A stretch of DNA of 64,000 nucleotides, taken from the NCBI RefSeq assembly GCF_003967555.1, contig NZ_BIFS01000001.1:5084001-5148000 (forward strand), in the 5' to 3' direction. Made by a program: the position numbers and the translations under genes. This document shows, in pieces, positions 36,567 to 46,130 of the stretch. The notes under the pieces were generated by a model, which had not been told where the DNA came from, searched no databases, and was given only the letters and a program-made list of their open reading frames with translations. Origin of the DNA: Dictyobacter kobayashii (GTDB taxonomy: Bacteria > Chloroflexota > Ktedonobacteria > Ktedonobacterales > Ktedonobacteraceae). Position 1 is the stretch's first letter. Every line of letters starts with the position of its first letter.

Positions 36567-37169
36567 TTACTTGAGAGCTGTCAATATGCGCTCAAAAAGG
36601 TTATCCCATGGTCTTGCAGCTATCGTCAGAGCGCCCGCACGCTGAGCTTCCTGCTTGAGCCACTGTCCATAGAGCCAACTCACCTGTGCACGCTTTTTTT
36701 GCAGGCCGTGTTCGGGCTCACGCTGCAAAAAATTGTGACAGAATTGTTCTTCATTGTCTTCATACAGGAAGAGCGTTCGTACCTGGACCCGAAGCGAGCT
36801 GTCTGAAAAAGCAGTGGCTAGCATAGGGAGGATGAAATCCCCTTCCAGAACAACAGGCGCTCGGCTCTCAATGTGATTGGCAATCACCGCTTCCAAAGCA
36901 GGAGCCATCACCTGGCCAACGGCAATCGTCTGTTTAACAATCTCCTCTGCCGGCTGGTTCCCGGCTTCGGGATGGGTACGCCAATAGTGTAAAACTGGCT
37001 GCTCTGCAGGAGTTGTCATGCGTTCGAGAATCACCTGGAAATCGTCAACTTCCGTGATGCCAATTCCGAAGTGATGGGCCAACCGGTAACTGACGCTGGT
37101 TTTTCCAACTCCAGAAGGGCCTCCAAGCAATAAAACCTGCCATGAGCGGTGAGGAATATCATTGTTCAA
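36567..37169 (-). CDS. P-loop kinase, 2-phosphoglycerate kinase/zeta-toxin-like
   Basis: Nucleotide-dependent small-molecule kinase, about 200 residues. VLLLGGPSGVGKTSVSYRLA is the Walker A near the N terminus. EVDDFQVILERM follows as in 2-phosphoglycerate kinase-like proteins, and VVLEGDFILP is the Walker B region. The frame stays open to 37310, but the extra codons fall in the terminator hairpin of the upstream gene, so the TTG at 37169 is preferred. The ribosome site is weak, so the start is uncertain. It is placed directly after the glycolate oxidase operon; a link to glycerate metabolism is only a suggestion. Confidence 0.65.
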   Translation of the reverse strand: MNNDIPHRSWQVLLLGGPSGVGKTSVSYRLAHHFGIGITEVDDFQVILERMTTPAEQPVLHYWRTHPEAGNQPAEEIVKQTIAVGQVMAPALEAVIANHIESRAPVVLEGDFILPMLATAFSDSSLRVQVRTLFLYEDNEEQFCHNFLQREPEHGLQKKRAQVSWLYGQWLKQEAQRAGALTIAARPWDNLFERILTALK

Positions 37170-37272
37170 TGAACGTGATCTACTTTCTGTATTGATGAGT
37201 GCAGGGATGCCGCACCATTTTAAAGGCTTGTTGCTCTTGCCTATATTCTTAAGTCCGCGTGAATGATATAAT

Positions 37273-37342
37273 GCAATCCCCTCATCGAGCAAGCTCACGG
37301 TGTAGAACATTACACCGTGAGCTTGCTCGATGAGGGGATTGC
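37273..37342 (-). terminator. Perfect 32-bp hairpin after glcF
   Basis: Arms 37273-37304 and 37311-37342 are perfectly complementary around the 6-base loop GAACAT. It begins 15 bases after the glcF stop on the minus strand. It has no T-tract, but its placement matches other long hairpins at gene ends in this window. Confidence 0.7.
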
Positions 37343-37357
37343 TGTGTGTTTGTTCTG

Positions 37358-38923
37358 CTATTTGCGACGGCGGCCCTTGAGCAGGAGGATCGCGAGCAGG
37401 AGGGCGAGCGCAGCCGCCAGCGCTGTAACTGGTTTGGGCGTTTGTTTGGTGACGCTGTCGTTGCTGGTTTTCATATATACTCCCCCCGCTTCATAAGCGG
37501 CATCGAGCAGCTGAACCGGGTGCATTACCTCCATTTGCAGGCCGCGCTGGCGCATGCCCATGGCGATCTGCATCATACAGCCGGGATTGCCGGTGGCGAT
37601 GATCTGGGCACCCGTAGCCTCGACATTGTTCATTTTGCGCTCCAGCAGCTCACGTCCCATATCCTGGTTGGTCAGGTTATAGATGCCCGCGCTGCCGCAG
37701 CACCAATCTGACTCTTTCAGATCGACCAGCTTGAGGCCAGGGATGGTTTTGAGTAGCTGGCGCGGTTGCTGCTTGATCTTCTGTCCATGCAGCAGGTGAC
37801 AGGCGTCATGATAGGCGACGGTGTGGTGGACCTCGCCCATCTGCTGTACTGGCTCGATGCTGGTCAGGAATTCGCTGATATCTTTGACCTTCGCGCTGAA
37901 CTCCTGGGCTTTCTGGGCATAGTTGGGATCATCGCGCAGCAGGTGATCATATTCTTTGAGCGTTGAGCCACAGCCTGCTGAGTTGATGATGATGGCATCG
38001 CAGTCATAGCGCTCGAATGTGTCGATGTTATGCCTGGCCAGTGCGCGCCCTTTCTCCGCCTCTCCACCATGTACATGCAGCGCCCCACAGCAGCCCTGCT
38101 GGCGCGGTGTGATCACTTCGCAGCCATTGGCAGCCAGGACGCGGATGGTAGCCTCGTTGATATCATGGAAAACCTGGTCCATGATACAGCCACTGATGAC
38201 GCCAACACGATAGCGCTGCTCACCGATGGCTGGCGTGACTTCGGGAAGCTGGCTGGGAACAATGGCGCCCCCGGCATTTGCCATCAATTCTTCGGGCAGT
38301 TTGAGTTTACCCTGAAATGGTGTGGGCAGGTTATTGACCGCATCCAGCAGGCCCGTGCCGCGCACGACGGTCTGCAGTCCGCTGCGCTGATAGACTTTCA
38401 GTCCTCCAAACACGACTGAGAGCACCGTACGCGAGGGCAACATCGCATCAAAGAAGAAGTGCCGTAAGAGTGTGGCGGCCACGCTATTTTTGGCTCTGGT
38501 GACCGTTGGGGTGGCAGTCTCGCTATACTCAACCTGCGCGTGGGCGTCCGGACCTTCCTGGGCGGCGACATCGCTGGTAGTGAGCTGGATTTGCTCGCGG
38601 GCCGCTTCAATGAGTTTGCCGAATTGCACGCCTGAGGGGCAGGCCGTTTCGCAGGCTCGGCAGCCGACACAGCAATACATATGCTCAATAAAGTCGTCCG
38701 AGATATCTAGCTTGCCATCGGCGACGGCCTGCATTTGATAAATACGCCCGCGGGGCGAATCCATTTCTACCCCGAGCACGGCGTAGGTCGGGCAGGTAGG
38801 TAGACAGAATCCACAGTGAATACATTGGCGCATCAAGTCATACGTATGCGTGTGTCGCCGTAGCGGTCCCTCGGTTGGTGGGATGAACTGCACTGTTCGT
38901 GGCTGTGTATACTCCGGGTTCAT
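37358..38923 (-). CDS. glcF: Glycolate oxidase iron-sulfur subunit GlcF, with C-terminal membrane helix
   Basis: Electron-transfer subunit of the GlcDEF glycolate (or lactate) oxidase. Two 4Fe-4S motifs are present: C34-x2-C37-x2-C40-x3-C44 and C85-x2-C88-x2-C91-x3-C95. The C-terminal half has two CCG motifs (GCCGALHVHGG and WCCGSAGIYN). The last ~20 residues, ALAAALALLLAILLLKG then RRRK, form a predicted membrane anchor not usual for GlcF. The length of 521 is longer than typical (about 400-430). AAGGTAGG precedes the ATG. It is last in the glcD-glcE-methyltransferase-glcF operon, 28 bases after the methyltransferase gene. Confidence 0.9.
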   Translation of the reverse strand: MNPEYTQPRTVQFIPPTEGPLRRHTHTYDLMRQCIHCGFCLPTCPTYAVLGVEMDSPRGRIYQMQAVADGKLDISDDFIEHMYCCVGCRACETACPSGVQFGKLIEAAREQIQLTTSDVAAQEGPDAHAQVEYSETATPTVTRAKNSVAATLLRHFFFDAMLPSRTVLSVVFGGLKVYQRSGLQTVVRGTGLLDAVNNLPTPFQGKLKLPEELMANAGGAIVPSQLPEVTPAIGEQRYRVGVISGCIMDQVFHDINEATIRVLAANGCEVITPRQQGCCGALHVHGGEAEKGRALARHNIDTFERYDCDAIIINSAGCGSTLKEYDHLLRDDPNYAQKAQEFSAKVKDISEFLTSIEPVQQMGEVHHTVAYHDACHLLHGQKIKQQPRQLLKTIPGLKLVDLKESDWCCGSAGIYNLTNQDMGRELLERKMNNVEATGAQIIATGNPGCMMQIAMGMRQRGLQMEVMHPVQLLDAAYEAGGVYMKTSNDSVTKQTPKPVTALAAALALLLAILLLKGRRRK

Positions 38924-38951
38924 ATTTTACCTACCTTCGTTGCTAGTATTA

Positions 38952-40328
38952 TTAATGATCTTCCGGTCGTGGCCTTCCAGATTGGTAGGGTCTGCGCTGC
39001 TGTGGGCCGCGCGACTGCGTAGGCCGCGCTGGTGGGCCTGCGGGCCGGAATGGTCTTCCTTGCTGTGGACCAGACGAGCGATCATTACCAGTTCGTTGAG
39101 GGCCACGTGTCTGGAATGGTCGTGGCTGTGGACCACGCGTTTGCGGTGGTCGTGCCTGAGGACCACGCGACTGGAACGTTGCCGCCCGCTGAGGTGGCTG
39201 GTTCCTTGCCTGAGGCGGCCTGCTACCATACTGTTGTCCTCTTGGTTGAGGAATGGGTTGGGCCGCAACCACAGTGATCTCCTGGCGATTATGGAAGAGT
39301 TGGTGCGCCTGCACAACGGTGTAACTTCTCTTGAGTATGTTCAGTGCTTCCTTCAGATTTACAAACGGATCGACTTCCAATGTCGCATGGGGGAGTTTGA
39401 AGACACTGATCATCAAACCATCTTCTGGCTCTAAGCAGGCTGCGGCTTTGCTGATCAACCTGGCTGCCTCCCTCGCGTCCATGCGCATGTCGTTTACAAT
39501 CAGATCATATTGCTGACGGTGCTGAACGGCCTCTTCCAGATAATCTTCGGCATAGCCTCGATAGTGTTCCAGTCCTGGCCGATTGGCCAGCCGTGGATCT
39601 AGCCTGGCCGGGTCAACCGCTACCACCTGTAGGCCAGCATCTAGCAGCAGCCGTGTCCAACCTCCGGGGGCCGCACCAAGATCTAATGCTTTTCCCTCTG
39701 ATGGTAGTATAACACCAAACACTTCTAGTGCTTCAAGTAACTTGAATTCTGCGCGGCTAATTTGTTCATCTGTCTGGGCGTAGTGACGAGCACCACCTGG
39801 CCACGCACTGAGATTTTCTTCGGTCGTTGAAATGCCGAGGTAGCCTTTGTCCATGGTGCCAAGTAGCGAAATGATAACCTGTGGCTTTTTAATATCCTCG
39901 AGTGCGCCAGTCTCCTCCGCTAGCGCTTCCGCCAGCGCTTTATTGATCTGCCCACCACTATAGGCGCGCTCGCCCTTACTTTTATCGGTCTGGATCAGGC
40001 GTGTTTGCACAGCGAAATGGACGCCGCGCTCCAACTGGGCAAAGCCAGGCAGTTGCACCGTCGCCAGGGCTATCTCACCCAGGTCATCCTCATTATTTTC
40101 CAATGGGACAATGGTTTGCACGGGCGCGATGTGGCGTGCGAATGTTGGACGGGATTTGCTCGTGATCGTCATAAACCGCGCCGCATCCTGGGCGCGGCAA
40201 AGCAAAATTCCGGGCGCGATTTCTTCTTCCATGATCAGGCTCGGGTCCATAACCTGTAGCTCTGCCAGTGCTGCATCGATGAATTCTGGCTGTGCAGTCA
40301 CCAGACATAAATTTTCAGTTGTACTCAC
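38952..40328 (-). CDS. FtsJ/RlmM-like RNA 2'-O-methyltransferase with Arg-Gly-Pro-Gln-rich tail
   Basis: Probable RNA 2'-O-ribose methyltransferase, 458 residues. The N-terminal ~180 residues resemble the THUMP-containing part of RlmM. The Rossmann domain has motif I LDLGAAPGGWTRLLLDAG. The FtsJ K-D-K-E set is visible as EFKLLEAL, VNDMRMD, SVFKLP and QEITVVA. The last ~110 residues are disordered repeats of RGPQ, RPPQ and RPFQ, resembling RNA-binding RGG tails. The GTG start overlaps the glcE stop (GTGA), and AGGAGG lies inside glcE, so translation is coupled. Position inside a glycolate oxidase operon is unexpected. The rRNA target is an inference. Confidence 0.8.
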   Translation of the reverse strand: MSTTENLCLVTAQPEFIDAALAELQVMDPSLIMEEEIAPGILLCRAQDAARFMTITSKSRPTFARHIAPVQTIVPLENNEDDLGEIALATVQLPGFAQLERGVHFAVQTRLIQTDKSKGERAYSGGQINKALAEALAEETGALEDIKKPQVIISLLGTMDKGYLGISTTEENLSAWPGGARHYAQTDEQISRAEFKLLEALEVFGVILPSEGKALDLGAAPGGWTRLLLDAGLQVVAVDPARLDPRLANRPGLEHYRGYAEDYLEEAVQHRQQYDLIVNDMRMDAREAARLISKAAACLEPEDGLMISVFKLPHATLEVDPFVNLKEALNILKRSYTVVQAHQLFHNRQEITVVAAQPIPQPRGQQYGSRPPQARNQPPQRAATFQSRGPQARPPQTRGPQPRPFQTRGPQRTGNDRSSGPQQGRPFRPAGPPARPTQSRGPQQRRPYQSGRPRPEDH

Positions 40329-41659
40329 AATCCTCCTAAATATCTCCCTCTCACGAATAGTCCTTGTGGATCAAATTGTTGCTTGAGCCGTTTCATCAGA
40401 TAGAAATCTGCTCGGGGTTCACCCCATACACTCAGGCGTTGTTTCAAGCGTGTTGGGCAGCGCTCCAGGATAAGGCTCCCCTTGCTCATTTGTGCGTAGT
40501 TGCGCATTTCGGTAATGGCATCAGTCAGGCGAGTTTCAGCATCATAGGGACCTAATTCAACGTAGAGAATGCCGTTGCCCGCATGGGCCACAATATTGGC
40601 GATTAAGTTCTGACTCTGGCACGTTTCTTCTATTTGTCGCACTGTAGCAGCCATCCGAGCGACCGGTATGCTGATCTTACAGCTGAGCGCGCTCTGCATT
40701 TGCAGGCTTGCCATCTGCCAGAATCGATCCTGTTCCTGTCCTGTCAGCTCTTCACGCAGGAAAGCGTGATAGGCCTGTGCAATCTTCAGCGTTTCATTGA
40801 TTTGACGTGTAATGGCTATTGTACTATTTTCGTAGTCTACTGCCAATGTGTAGCCATGGTCGGGCAGCGGGAAATCGAAGAAGGGCGAGGCATCTTTGGG
40901 TCCATGCAAGGCGATCAGTTCGATGGCGCTGGGTGTCAGTGGGGACGCGAGCAAGGCCTGCGTCATCTGCATGGCATCCTCCACACGCTCAAAGGTAAAG
41001 AGCAAGCTACGTTCTGCCTGTGGTAGCGGACTAAGTTTAAAGTTGGCTTCGACAATGATGCCCAGGGTGCCAAAGGAGCCAATGTAAAGCTTGTTGAGAT
41101 CATAGCCAGCCACATTCTTGACGACCTTACCCCCACTGCGACTGATTTCACCGTTTGCCTGGATGACGCGTAGCCCGATCAACTGGTCACGGGCGCTCCC
41201 ATAGCGCAGGCGTTTGGGTCCACTGGCATTGGTGGCCAGCATCCCACCAATCGTGGTGGCGTCTCCGTCTGGAGGGTCCATCGCCAGGCGCTGCCCCTTG
41301 GCCTTGAGCCGTGCCTGCAGCTCTCCCATAGTGATCCCGGCTTCAACATGACAGGTTAGATCGGGGGCCTCATGCTCCAGCATACGATTGAGGGACGTAG
41401 TTTCAAGCAATACATCAATATGTTCAGGCCGATCTCCAGTATTCATGTGTGTACCATTTCCGCGTGGAAGCACACTTAAATGTTGCTCATTGAGGAAGCG
41501 AACAATTTGTGCTGCCTCCTCAATATTCTGAGGTTGAATGAGGAGCCCCGGCAAACGATCATCAACGGCATAGTCAAGCAACTGCACCGGATCAAGAATG
41601 ATCGGTGTATGCGGAAACTGCTGCTGGATTAATGGTACAAATGGCGCTATCTCTGCCAT
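40325..41659 (-). CDS. glcE: Glycolate oxidase FAD-binding subunit GlcE
   Basis: FAD-linked subunit of 444 residues with a PCMH-type FAD-binding domain. LPRGNGTHMNTGD is the pyrophosphate-binding loop region and TIGGMLATNASGPKRLRYG is a signature of GlcE. KVVKNVAGYDLNKLYIGSFG follows, and the C-terminal domain is shorter than in GlcD. GGGGAGGA precedes the ATG. It lies 47 bases after glcD and overlaps the methyltransferase gene by 4 bases. Confidence 0.9.
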   Translation of the reverse strand: MAEIAPFVPLIQQQFPHTPIILDPVQLLDYAVDDRLPGLLIQPQNIEEAAQIVRFLNEQHLSVLPRGNGTHMNTGDRPEHIDVLLETTSLNRMLEHEAPDLTCHVEAGITMGELQARLKAKGQRLAMDPPDGDATTIGGMLATNASGPKRLRYGSARDQLIGLRVIQANGEISRSGGKVVKNVAGYDLNKLYIGSFGTLGIIVEANFKLSPLPQAERSLLFTFERVEDAMQMTQALLASPLTPSAIELIALHGPKDASPFFDFPLPDHGYTLAVDYENSTIAITRQINETLKIAQAYHAFLREELTGQEQDRFWQMASLQMQSALSCKISIPVARMAATVRQIEETCQSQNLIANIVAHAGNGILYVELGPYDAETRLTDAITEMRNYAQMSKGSLILERCPTRLKQRLSVWGEPRADFYLMKRLKQQFDPQGLFVRGRYLGGL

Positions 41660-41706
41660 GATAAATCCTCCCCAGAAAGTTTCAAGTGTCTCTCGCGGTC
41701 ACGCAA

Positions 41707-43176
41707 TCAGAGCTGTCTCATTTCAGCGCACCGGCCTGGTAATGGGAAGAGCTTGCCTGGATTAAAAAGTTGCTGGGGATTCCAGGCTGTACGCACCTGT
41801 TGCATGATGCGCAGATCTGCTTCACTAAAGATCAAGGCCATTTCAGCCTGTTTTTCGATGCCTACTCCATGTTCTCCGGTGATTGAGCCCCCGACCGCTG
41901 CACAGATTTCTAGAATTTCGTGTCCTGCCAGGCGGACCCGTTCGATCTCGCCCGGAACCTGGGCATCGAAGAGGATAAGCGGATGCAGGTTGCCATCACC
42001 GGCATGGAAAACATTGCCTACTTTCAGATTATAGCGCTGGCAAATATCGCTGATGCAATGTAGTACATAGGGCAGCTGGGTGCGAGGAACCACGCCATCC
42101 TGTACATAGAACTCTGGACTGATACGCCCAACCGCGCCAAAGGCATTTTTGCGCCCCGCCCATAACAACTGCCGCTCAGCTTCATCGGCGGCAATCCGCA
42201 CCACGCGCGCATGATTTTTTTCACAGATGGCGACGATCTGTTCTAGCTGGGCATCAACGCTCTCCCGTAGCCCTTCTGTCTCCATCAATAATACCGCAGC
42301 CGCATCCATTGGATAGCCTGCATGTGTATCTGCCTCGACTGCCTGTAGAATCATCTGATCCATCATTTCGATGGCAGCTGGAATCACTCCCGTAGCGATG
42401 ATCTCAGAGACAGTGTTGGAAGCATCTTCCATTACATCAAAGACGGCAATCATCGTCTTGACCGCCTCCGCCACCGGCACTATGCGCACAATAATTTTAG
42501 TAACGATACAGAGCGTGCCCTCGGAGCCGATCAGCAGTCCAGTGAGATCATAGCCGGGCATATCATAGGTCTCGCCGCCAATTTCTACAATTTCTCCCTC
42601 TGGTGTCACGATCTCCAATCCCAGCACATGGTTGGTTGTGACTCCATATATCAGGGTGTGTGGCCCCCCCGCATTCTCTCCAACGTTGCCCCCGATGGTA
42701 CAGGAACGCTGGCTGCTCGGGTCGGGAATATAGGCATAGCCATGGGGATTAATCGCCTGACTGAGATGAATGTTGACTACCCCCGGCTCGACCGTTGCTC
42801 GTAGATTGTCATAATCAATGGACAGAATACGGTTCATACGGGCGAAGGCGATGACTATGCCACCGTAGACTGGAATGGCCCCTCCACTAAGGCCCGTTCC
42901 CGCACCTCGTGGCACGACCGGTACCTGGTAACGGCTGGCTATTTTGACAATTGCCGCAACTTCTTGATTGTTGGAGGGCAACACGACAATATCTGGTCGT
43001 GCACGCTCGATCGAAGCATCATACTCATAGAGGGCCACATCATAGGGCGTATGGAGCACATGAGCTTTCCCCAGCGTCTGCTGCAGTTCCTGTACTACGA
43101 GGGCCTTTGTTGTGTCTGTCATCCTTGCATAGAGCGGCTCGGCAATTGTGGTGAGTGGTTGTTCTACAATGCTCAT
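41707..43176 (-). CDS. glcD: Glycolate oxidase catalytic FAD subunit GlcD
   Basis: Oxidises glycolate (or D-lactate) to the 2-oxo acid and passes electrons through GlcE/GlcF. The ATG at 43176 is chosen because AAAGGAGGGG lies 7 bases upstream; 489 residues, normal length. The FAD-binding part has VPRGAGTGLSGGA and SSQRSCTIGGNVGENAGGPH. The C-terminal FAD-oxidase domain contains VFHAGDGNLHPLILFD and GGSITGEHGVGIEK, which carry the conserved His residues. First gene of a four-gene minus-strand operon. Confidence 0.92.
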   Translation of the reverse strand: MSIVEQPLTTIAEPLYARMTDTTKALVVQELQQTLGKAHVLHTPYDVALYEYDASIERARPDIVVLPSNNQEVAAIVKIASRYQVPVVPRGAGTGLSGGAIPVYGGIVIAFARMNRILSIDYDNLRATVEPGVVNIHLSQAINPHGYAYIPDPSSQRSCTIGGNVGENAGGPHTLIYGVTTNHVLGLEIVTPEGEIVEIGGETYDMPGYDLTGLLIGSEGTLCIVTKIIVRIVPVAEAVKTMIAVFDVMEDASNTVSEIIATGVIPAAIEMMDQMILQAVEADTHAGYPMDAAAVLLMETEGLRESVDAQLEQIVAICEKNHARVVRIAADEAERQLLWAGRKNAFGAVGRISPEFYVQDGVVPRTQLPYVLHCISDICQRYNLKVGNVFHAGDGNLHPLILFDAQVPGEIERVRLAGHEILEICAAVGGSITGEHGVGIEKQAEMALIFSEADLRIMQQVRTAWNPQQLFNPGKLFPLPGRCAEMRQL

Positions 43177-43407
43177 CGCTCGTCCCCTCCTTTGGGTCTT
43201 CGCCAATCGTGCGCCCGCTACTTAAGATATTGCGCCAATTATGTCTCGTAGTTTGTAACTGCTAAATTATAATAGCGCAACCAGGTACCTTATAAGTGGC
43301 CTTTACGATTGTTTCTATTACAAACGTATTCAACAATGATGAACATTTCTAATATACTGATGATACCATGCACATTCGGAAATGTTAAGGATAAGCGGGC
43401 GGAACGC

Positions 43408-44802
43408 TCACTTGAGCAATCGCTCCGGGAGGTATTGCTTGTGAGCCGCAGCCAGTTCATCATAGACCTTTTCCGCCTTACTATAGGACCATACAAGTGG
43501 ATTGGAAGCCAGTGCTTTAATGGCGTCCTTACGATTGCCCCAGAGGGCTATACGAGCGGTCGCGCCTTCATACTCGGCCAGGGCCGCGATCAGTCCGCGT
43601 TGATCAATACTCAAGCCACCATCCTTCTGGGTGAGAGGGGTCGCACCACGTGCATCGACACGACAGGGTAGTTCGACGACCCGATCATCAGCGAGAAAAT
43701 TGATCGACCCGTTATTGGGAACATTCAAGACGAGCTCCTCTCCAGTATCATCCAGGATTGCATGGATGACAGAGAGCGTGAAATTGCTCAATCCTAGATC
43801 TCCCCCCACCCCTGATAGCTGCGAGATATCGGGATGATCCTTCGACGCTTCTTGCTTGTAAGCTTCAATCAAACGGGGAATGCGGGCAATCAGTTTTTCG
43901 GTCGGGGTCAGTGCTCGCTTGTGTTGATACTCAAGCACAATATCGGAATAATAATAATAGTGCATATAGTAAGATGGGATGGCTTTATACTGGAGCGCCA
44001 GGTTTGCCAGTAAGATAAATGGATGATTTTCCTCCGTCATGATTGGATTGTCGCGCAAGAATTCTTCATAGCGCTGAATAGCCTCAGGCAAAATATTTTC
44101 GCCATCGCGCCAGATGGCTGTCGTCCAATTTCCATGACTGAGCCCAACTTTGCGTGGATGTATACGCCTGGGACGGTGTGGAGGGGCGCTTGTATATTTA
44201 AGGATGCGCTCTGTTTCTGGATAAGGATGATCTTCCATCCCGATAACACGAATACCGCTATAGTGTGCGATTGCCTCGGTCACAATATTGCTCGGGCTGG
44301 TATAGTTGAGCAAGAACGCCCTGGGAGCGAGCTTTTCAATTTCTGCCGCGATCCCAGCAATCACTGGCGCTGTGCGCAACGCGTAAAAGAAGCCTCCGGC
44401 ACCAATAGTATCCTGTCCAACCAGGTTATAGCGGGGCGGAATCTTCTCATCCAGGACGCGGGCTTGCAGTCCTCCCGTGCGGAAGGTAATAAGGATGAAA
44501 TTGGCATCTTCAATAGCCTCTTCCTGGCTGGTTGTTTGCTCGATTTGTATCTCAACCCCATAGCGTTCGAATAGTTTTTTTGTGATTGTGTAGGTCAGGT
44601 TGAGACGTTCTTCATCAATATCCATCAACGTAATCTGGCATCCGCGCAGAGCATCGGGATGTTGAATCAAGTTTTGCATGAAGCCAACACAATGGAGACT
44701 GCCACCCCCAATAATGGCGATCTTTGCGTTATAGTTCGGACGCGCTGAATTGTCTGTTGTGTTATTCTGTGGCATCATAAATTTGAATCTCACTTTACTC
44801 AT
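43408..44802 (-). CDS. Glycoside hydrolase family 4-like NAD-dependent protein
   Basis: 464 residues. GH4 enzymes cleave glycosides by NAD-assisted oxidation-elimination and need Mn2+. The NAD-binding start is KIAIIGGGSLHCVGF, and NYTSPSNIVTEA matches the GH4 NYTNP segment. VGLSHGNWT aligns with the GLNH metal-His region, and NVPNNGSINFLADDRVVELP matches the C-terminal signature. Where typical members have a metal-binding Cys (GLCN/GICH), this protein reads VIGMEDHP, with no Cys. The activity may therefore differ from classical GH4. The ribosome site before the ATG is weak. It is monocistronic. Confidence 0.8.
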   Translation of the reverse strand: MSKVRFKFMMPQNNTTDNSARPNYNAKIAIIGGGSLHCVGFMQNLIQHPDALRGCQITLMDIDEERLNLTYTITKKLFERYGVEIQIEQTTSQEEAIEDANFILITFRTGGLQARVLDEKIPPRYNLVGQDTIGAGGFFYALRTAPVIAGIAAEIEKLAPRAFLLNYTSPSNIVTEAIAHYSGIRVIGMEDHPYPETERILKYTSAPPHRPRRIHPRKVGLSHGNWTTAIWRDGENILPEAIQRYEEFLRDNPIMTEENHPFILLANLALQYKAIPSYYMHYYYYSDIVLEYQHKRALTPTEKLIARIPRLIEAYKQEASKDHPDISQLSGVGGDLGLSNFTLSVIHAILDDTGEELVLNVPNNGSINFLADDRVVELPCRVDARGATPLTQKDGGLSIDQRGLIAALAEYEGATARIALWGNRKDAIKALASNPLVWSYSKAEKVYDELAAAHKQYLPERLLK

Positions 44803-45003
44803 ATTCTCTAGTCTGTAATGATAATAGAGAATATCTATTCAAGACCTGCTATATCAGCGCTGATATATCCTACCTTATCTCTCTACAAAATCACTTACCC
44901 GGGTGAATTCAGTTGCCTGTATAGTCGAAAAGCTTCTTTATAATCCGCTTCGCCGCAACCGCCGAGCAAGCGGTGTTTTTTTATATTCCCTAATAGTTAC
45001 GTA

Positions 45004-45954
45004 TTACGATTTAAAGAAGAGTCGGCGACATAGCCAGAGCACACAGATAAGAGTCAGAATTAAGACTGAGAGGATAATTTTTTGAGCTATACTTCCGTTG
45101 CTTGCTGGAACCTCCACCGGACCGGCTGTTGGTGGCGAATTTGCCGTGCCCGCACTATTTTCTGGCGTTGGTATATGCACGTCCTTCCAGTTTGCCTGCA
45201 TATAGTTTCCCTGCGGCTGCAGCTGGTCACCTGTTTGTGTCGGATCAGCGGACTGGCTAACCGTATCGCCCTTGGCTTGATCTTGTGCTTGAGTACGGGT
45301 GGTCGGTGTCCGGGGGCGATGTGCCTTTGGCGTGGCGGTGGGCTTCTTTGTCTTTGCCGTGGCCGTAGCGGTCGCCTGTATTGGTACGTTACTGACACCA
45401 ATGGTAGGGTTCTGGGTGATATGCCAGCTGGCGCCACCATCAGGGGTGCGAGCATAGGATGTGTCAGGAAGTAGAACAGGTAGCGAGACTTGATCAATGG
45501 TCGTTCCACTGGTCGTTAGCCGGAGCAACGCGTTTTTGCTGATCTCTGTCGCTTGATTGGCGGGTAAGAATATAACGATGAAGCTATGTGCTGGCATAGG
45601 ATTGAGCAGAAAATTATAAATGGTTGTATTTGGACCACTATCGAGCCCTGCGTGAGGCAATTGGAGCGTCTGGAGAGAGGCATTATAAAGCTCGATACGC
45701 GGAGCGTTGGTTGTGTTGGGTAAGCCAGGCGTCGGCGTACAGTACAATGGAGCCTTCACTGGTGTCAGCAAGACCTCATTTATCACAATGGATCCTTGCG
45801 TCGGTAGCGCAGGCGGTGTGGCCTGCGGTGTTGTAGAGAGTGCTCCTGGCGCGCACTCCTGGGCATGCGCCATCTGCAGTGAGGGGGAAATGGCAGCAAA
45901 AAAGGCCACGCTCACAAGCAGACAGGTAAGACAAGTAATGAATAAAAACCGCAC
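45004..45954 (-). CDS. Cell-surface protein with lamin-tail-like domain and C-terminal anchor
   Basis: 316 residues. Signal peptide: MRFLFITCLTCLLVSVAFFA, cleavage near AHAQE. A lamin-tail-like beta domain follows (GSIVINEVLL, RIELYNAS, HSFIVIFLP, ending PDGGASWHITQNPTIG). A Thr/Pro/Ala/Gln-rich linker of about 100 residues comes next. One membrane helix (IILSVLILTLICVLWLC) and a short basic tail end the protein. The layout is that of a membrane-tethered surface protein. Start is GTG at 45954 after GGGGTGG. The function is unknown. Confidence 0.75.
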   Translation of the reverse strand: MRFLFITCLTCLLVSVAFFAAISPSLQMAHAQECAPGALSTTPQATPPALPTQGSIVINEVLLTPVKAPLYCTPTPGLPNTTNAPRIELYNASLQTLQLPHAGLDSGPNTTIYNFLLNPMPAHSFIVIFLPANQATEISKNALLRLTTSGTTIDQVSLPVLLPDTSYARTPDGGASWHITQNPTIGVSNVPIQATATATAKTKKPTATPKAHRPRTPTTRTQAQDQAKGDTVSQSADPTQTGDQLQPQGNYMQANWKDVHIPTPENSAGTANSPPTAGPVEVPASNGSIAQKIILSVLILTLICVLWLCRRLFFKS

Positions 45955-45990
45955 AACACCACCCCTTCATCTTAGCAACTTTACTCGTAC

Positions 45991-46010
45991 CATGCCATTC
46001 AATCGGTCAG
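45991..46010. repeat. Fragment of the dispersed repeat (left end)
   Basis: CATGCCATTCAATCGG is identical over 16 bases to 46726-46741, the left end of a repeat copy. No right end is nearby. Confidence 0.5.
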
Positions 46011-46130
46011 CATGAGCATTAGAGTGTCATACTGGATTGTTTATATAGTCTATTGAGAACGTGACCAATTGTGATGATTTAACGATATTTTTTTAGAAGC
46101 GCTCTCGGGTATACTCGCAGCATTCGTATA

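Noticed and set aside
36534..36806. 90-codon plus-strand frame opposite the P-loop kinase
   Set aside because: Antisense to a gene with a clear Walker A motif; no start signals.
38850..39434. Plus-strand frame of 194 codons opposite the methyltransferase tail
   Set aside because: It mirrors the GC-rich RGPQ repeat region of the minus-strand gene and has no ribosome site or family features.
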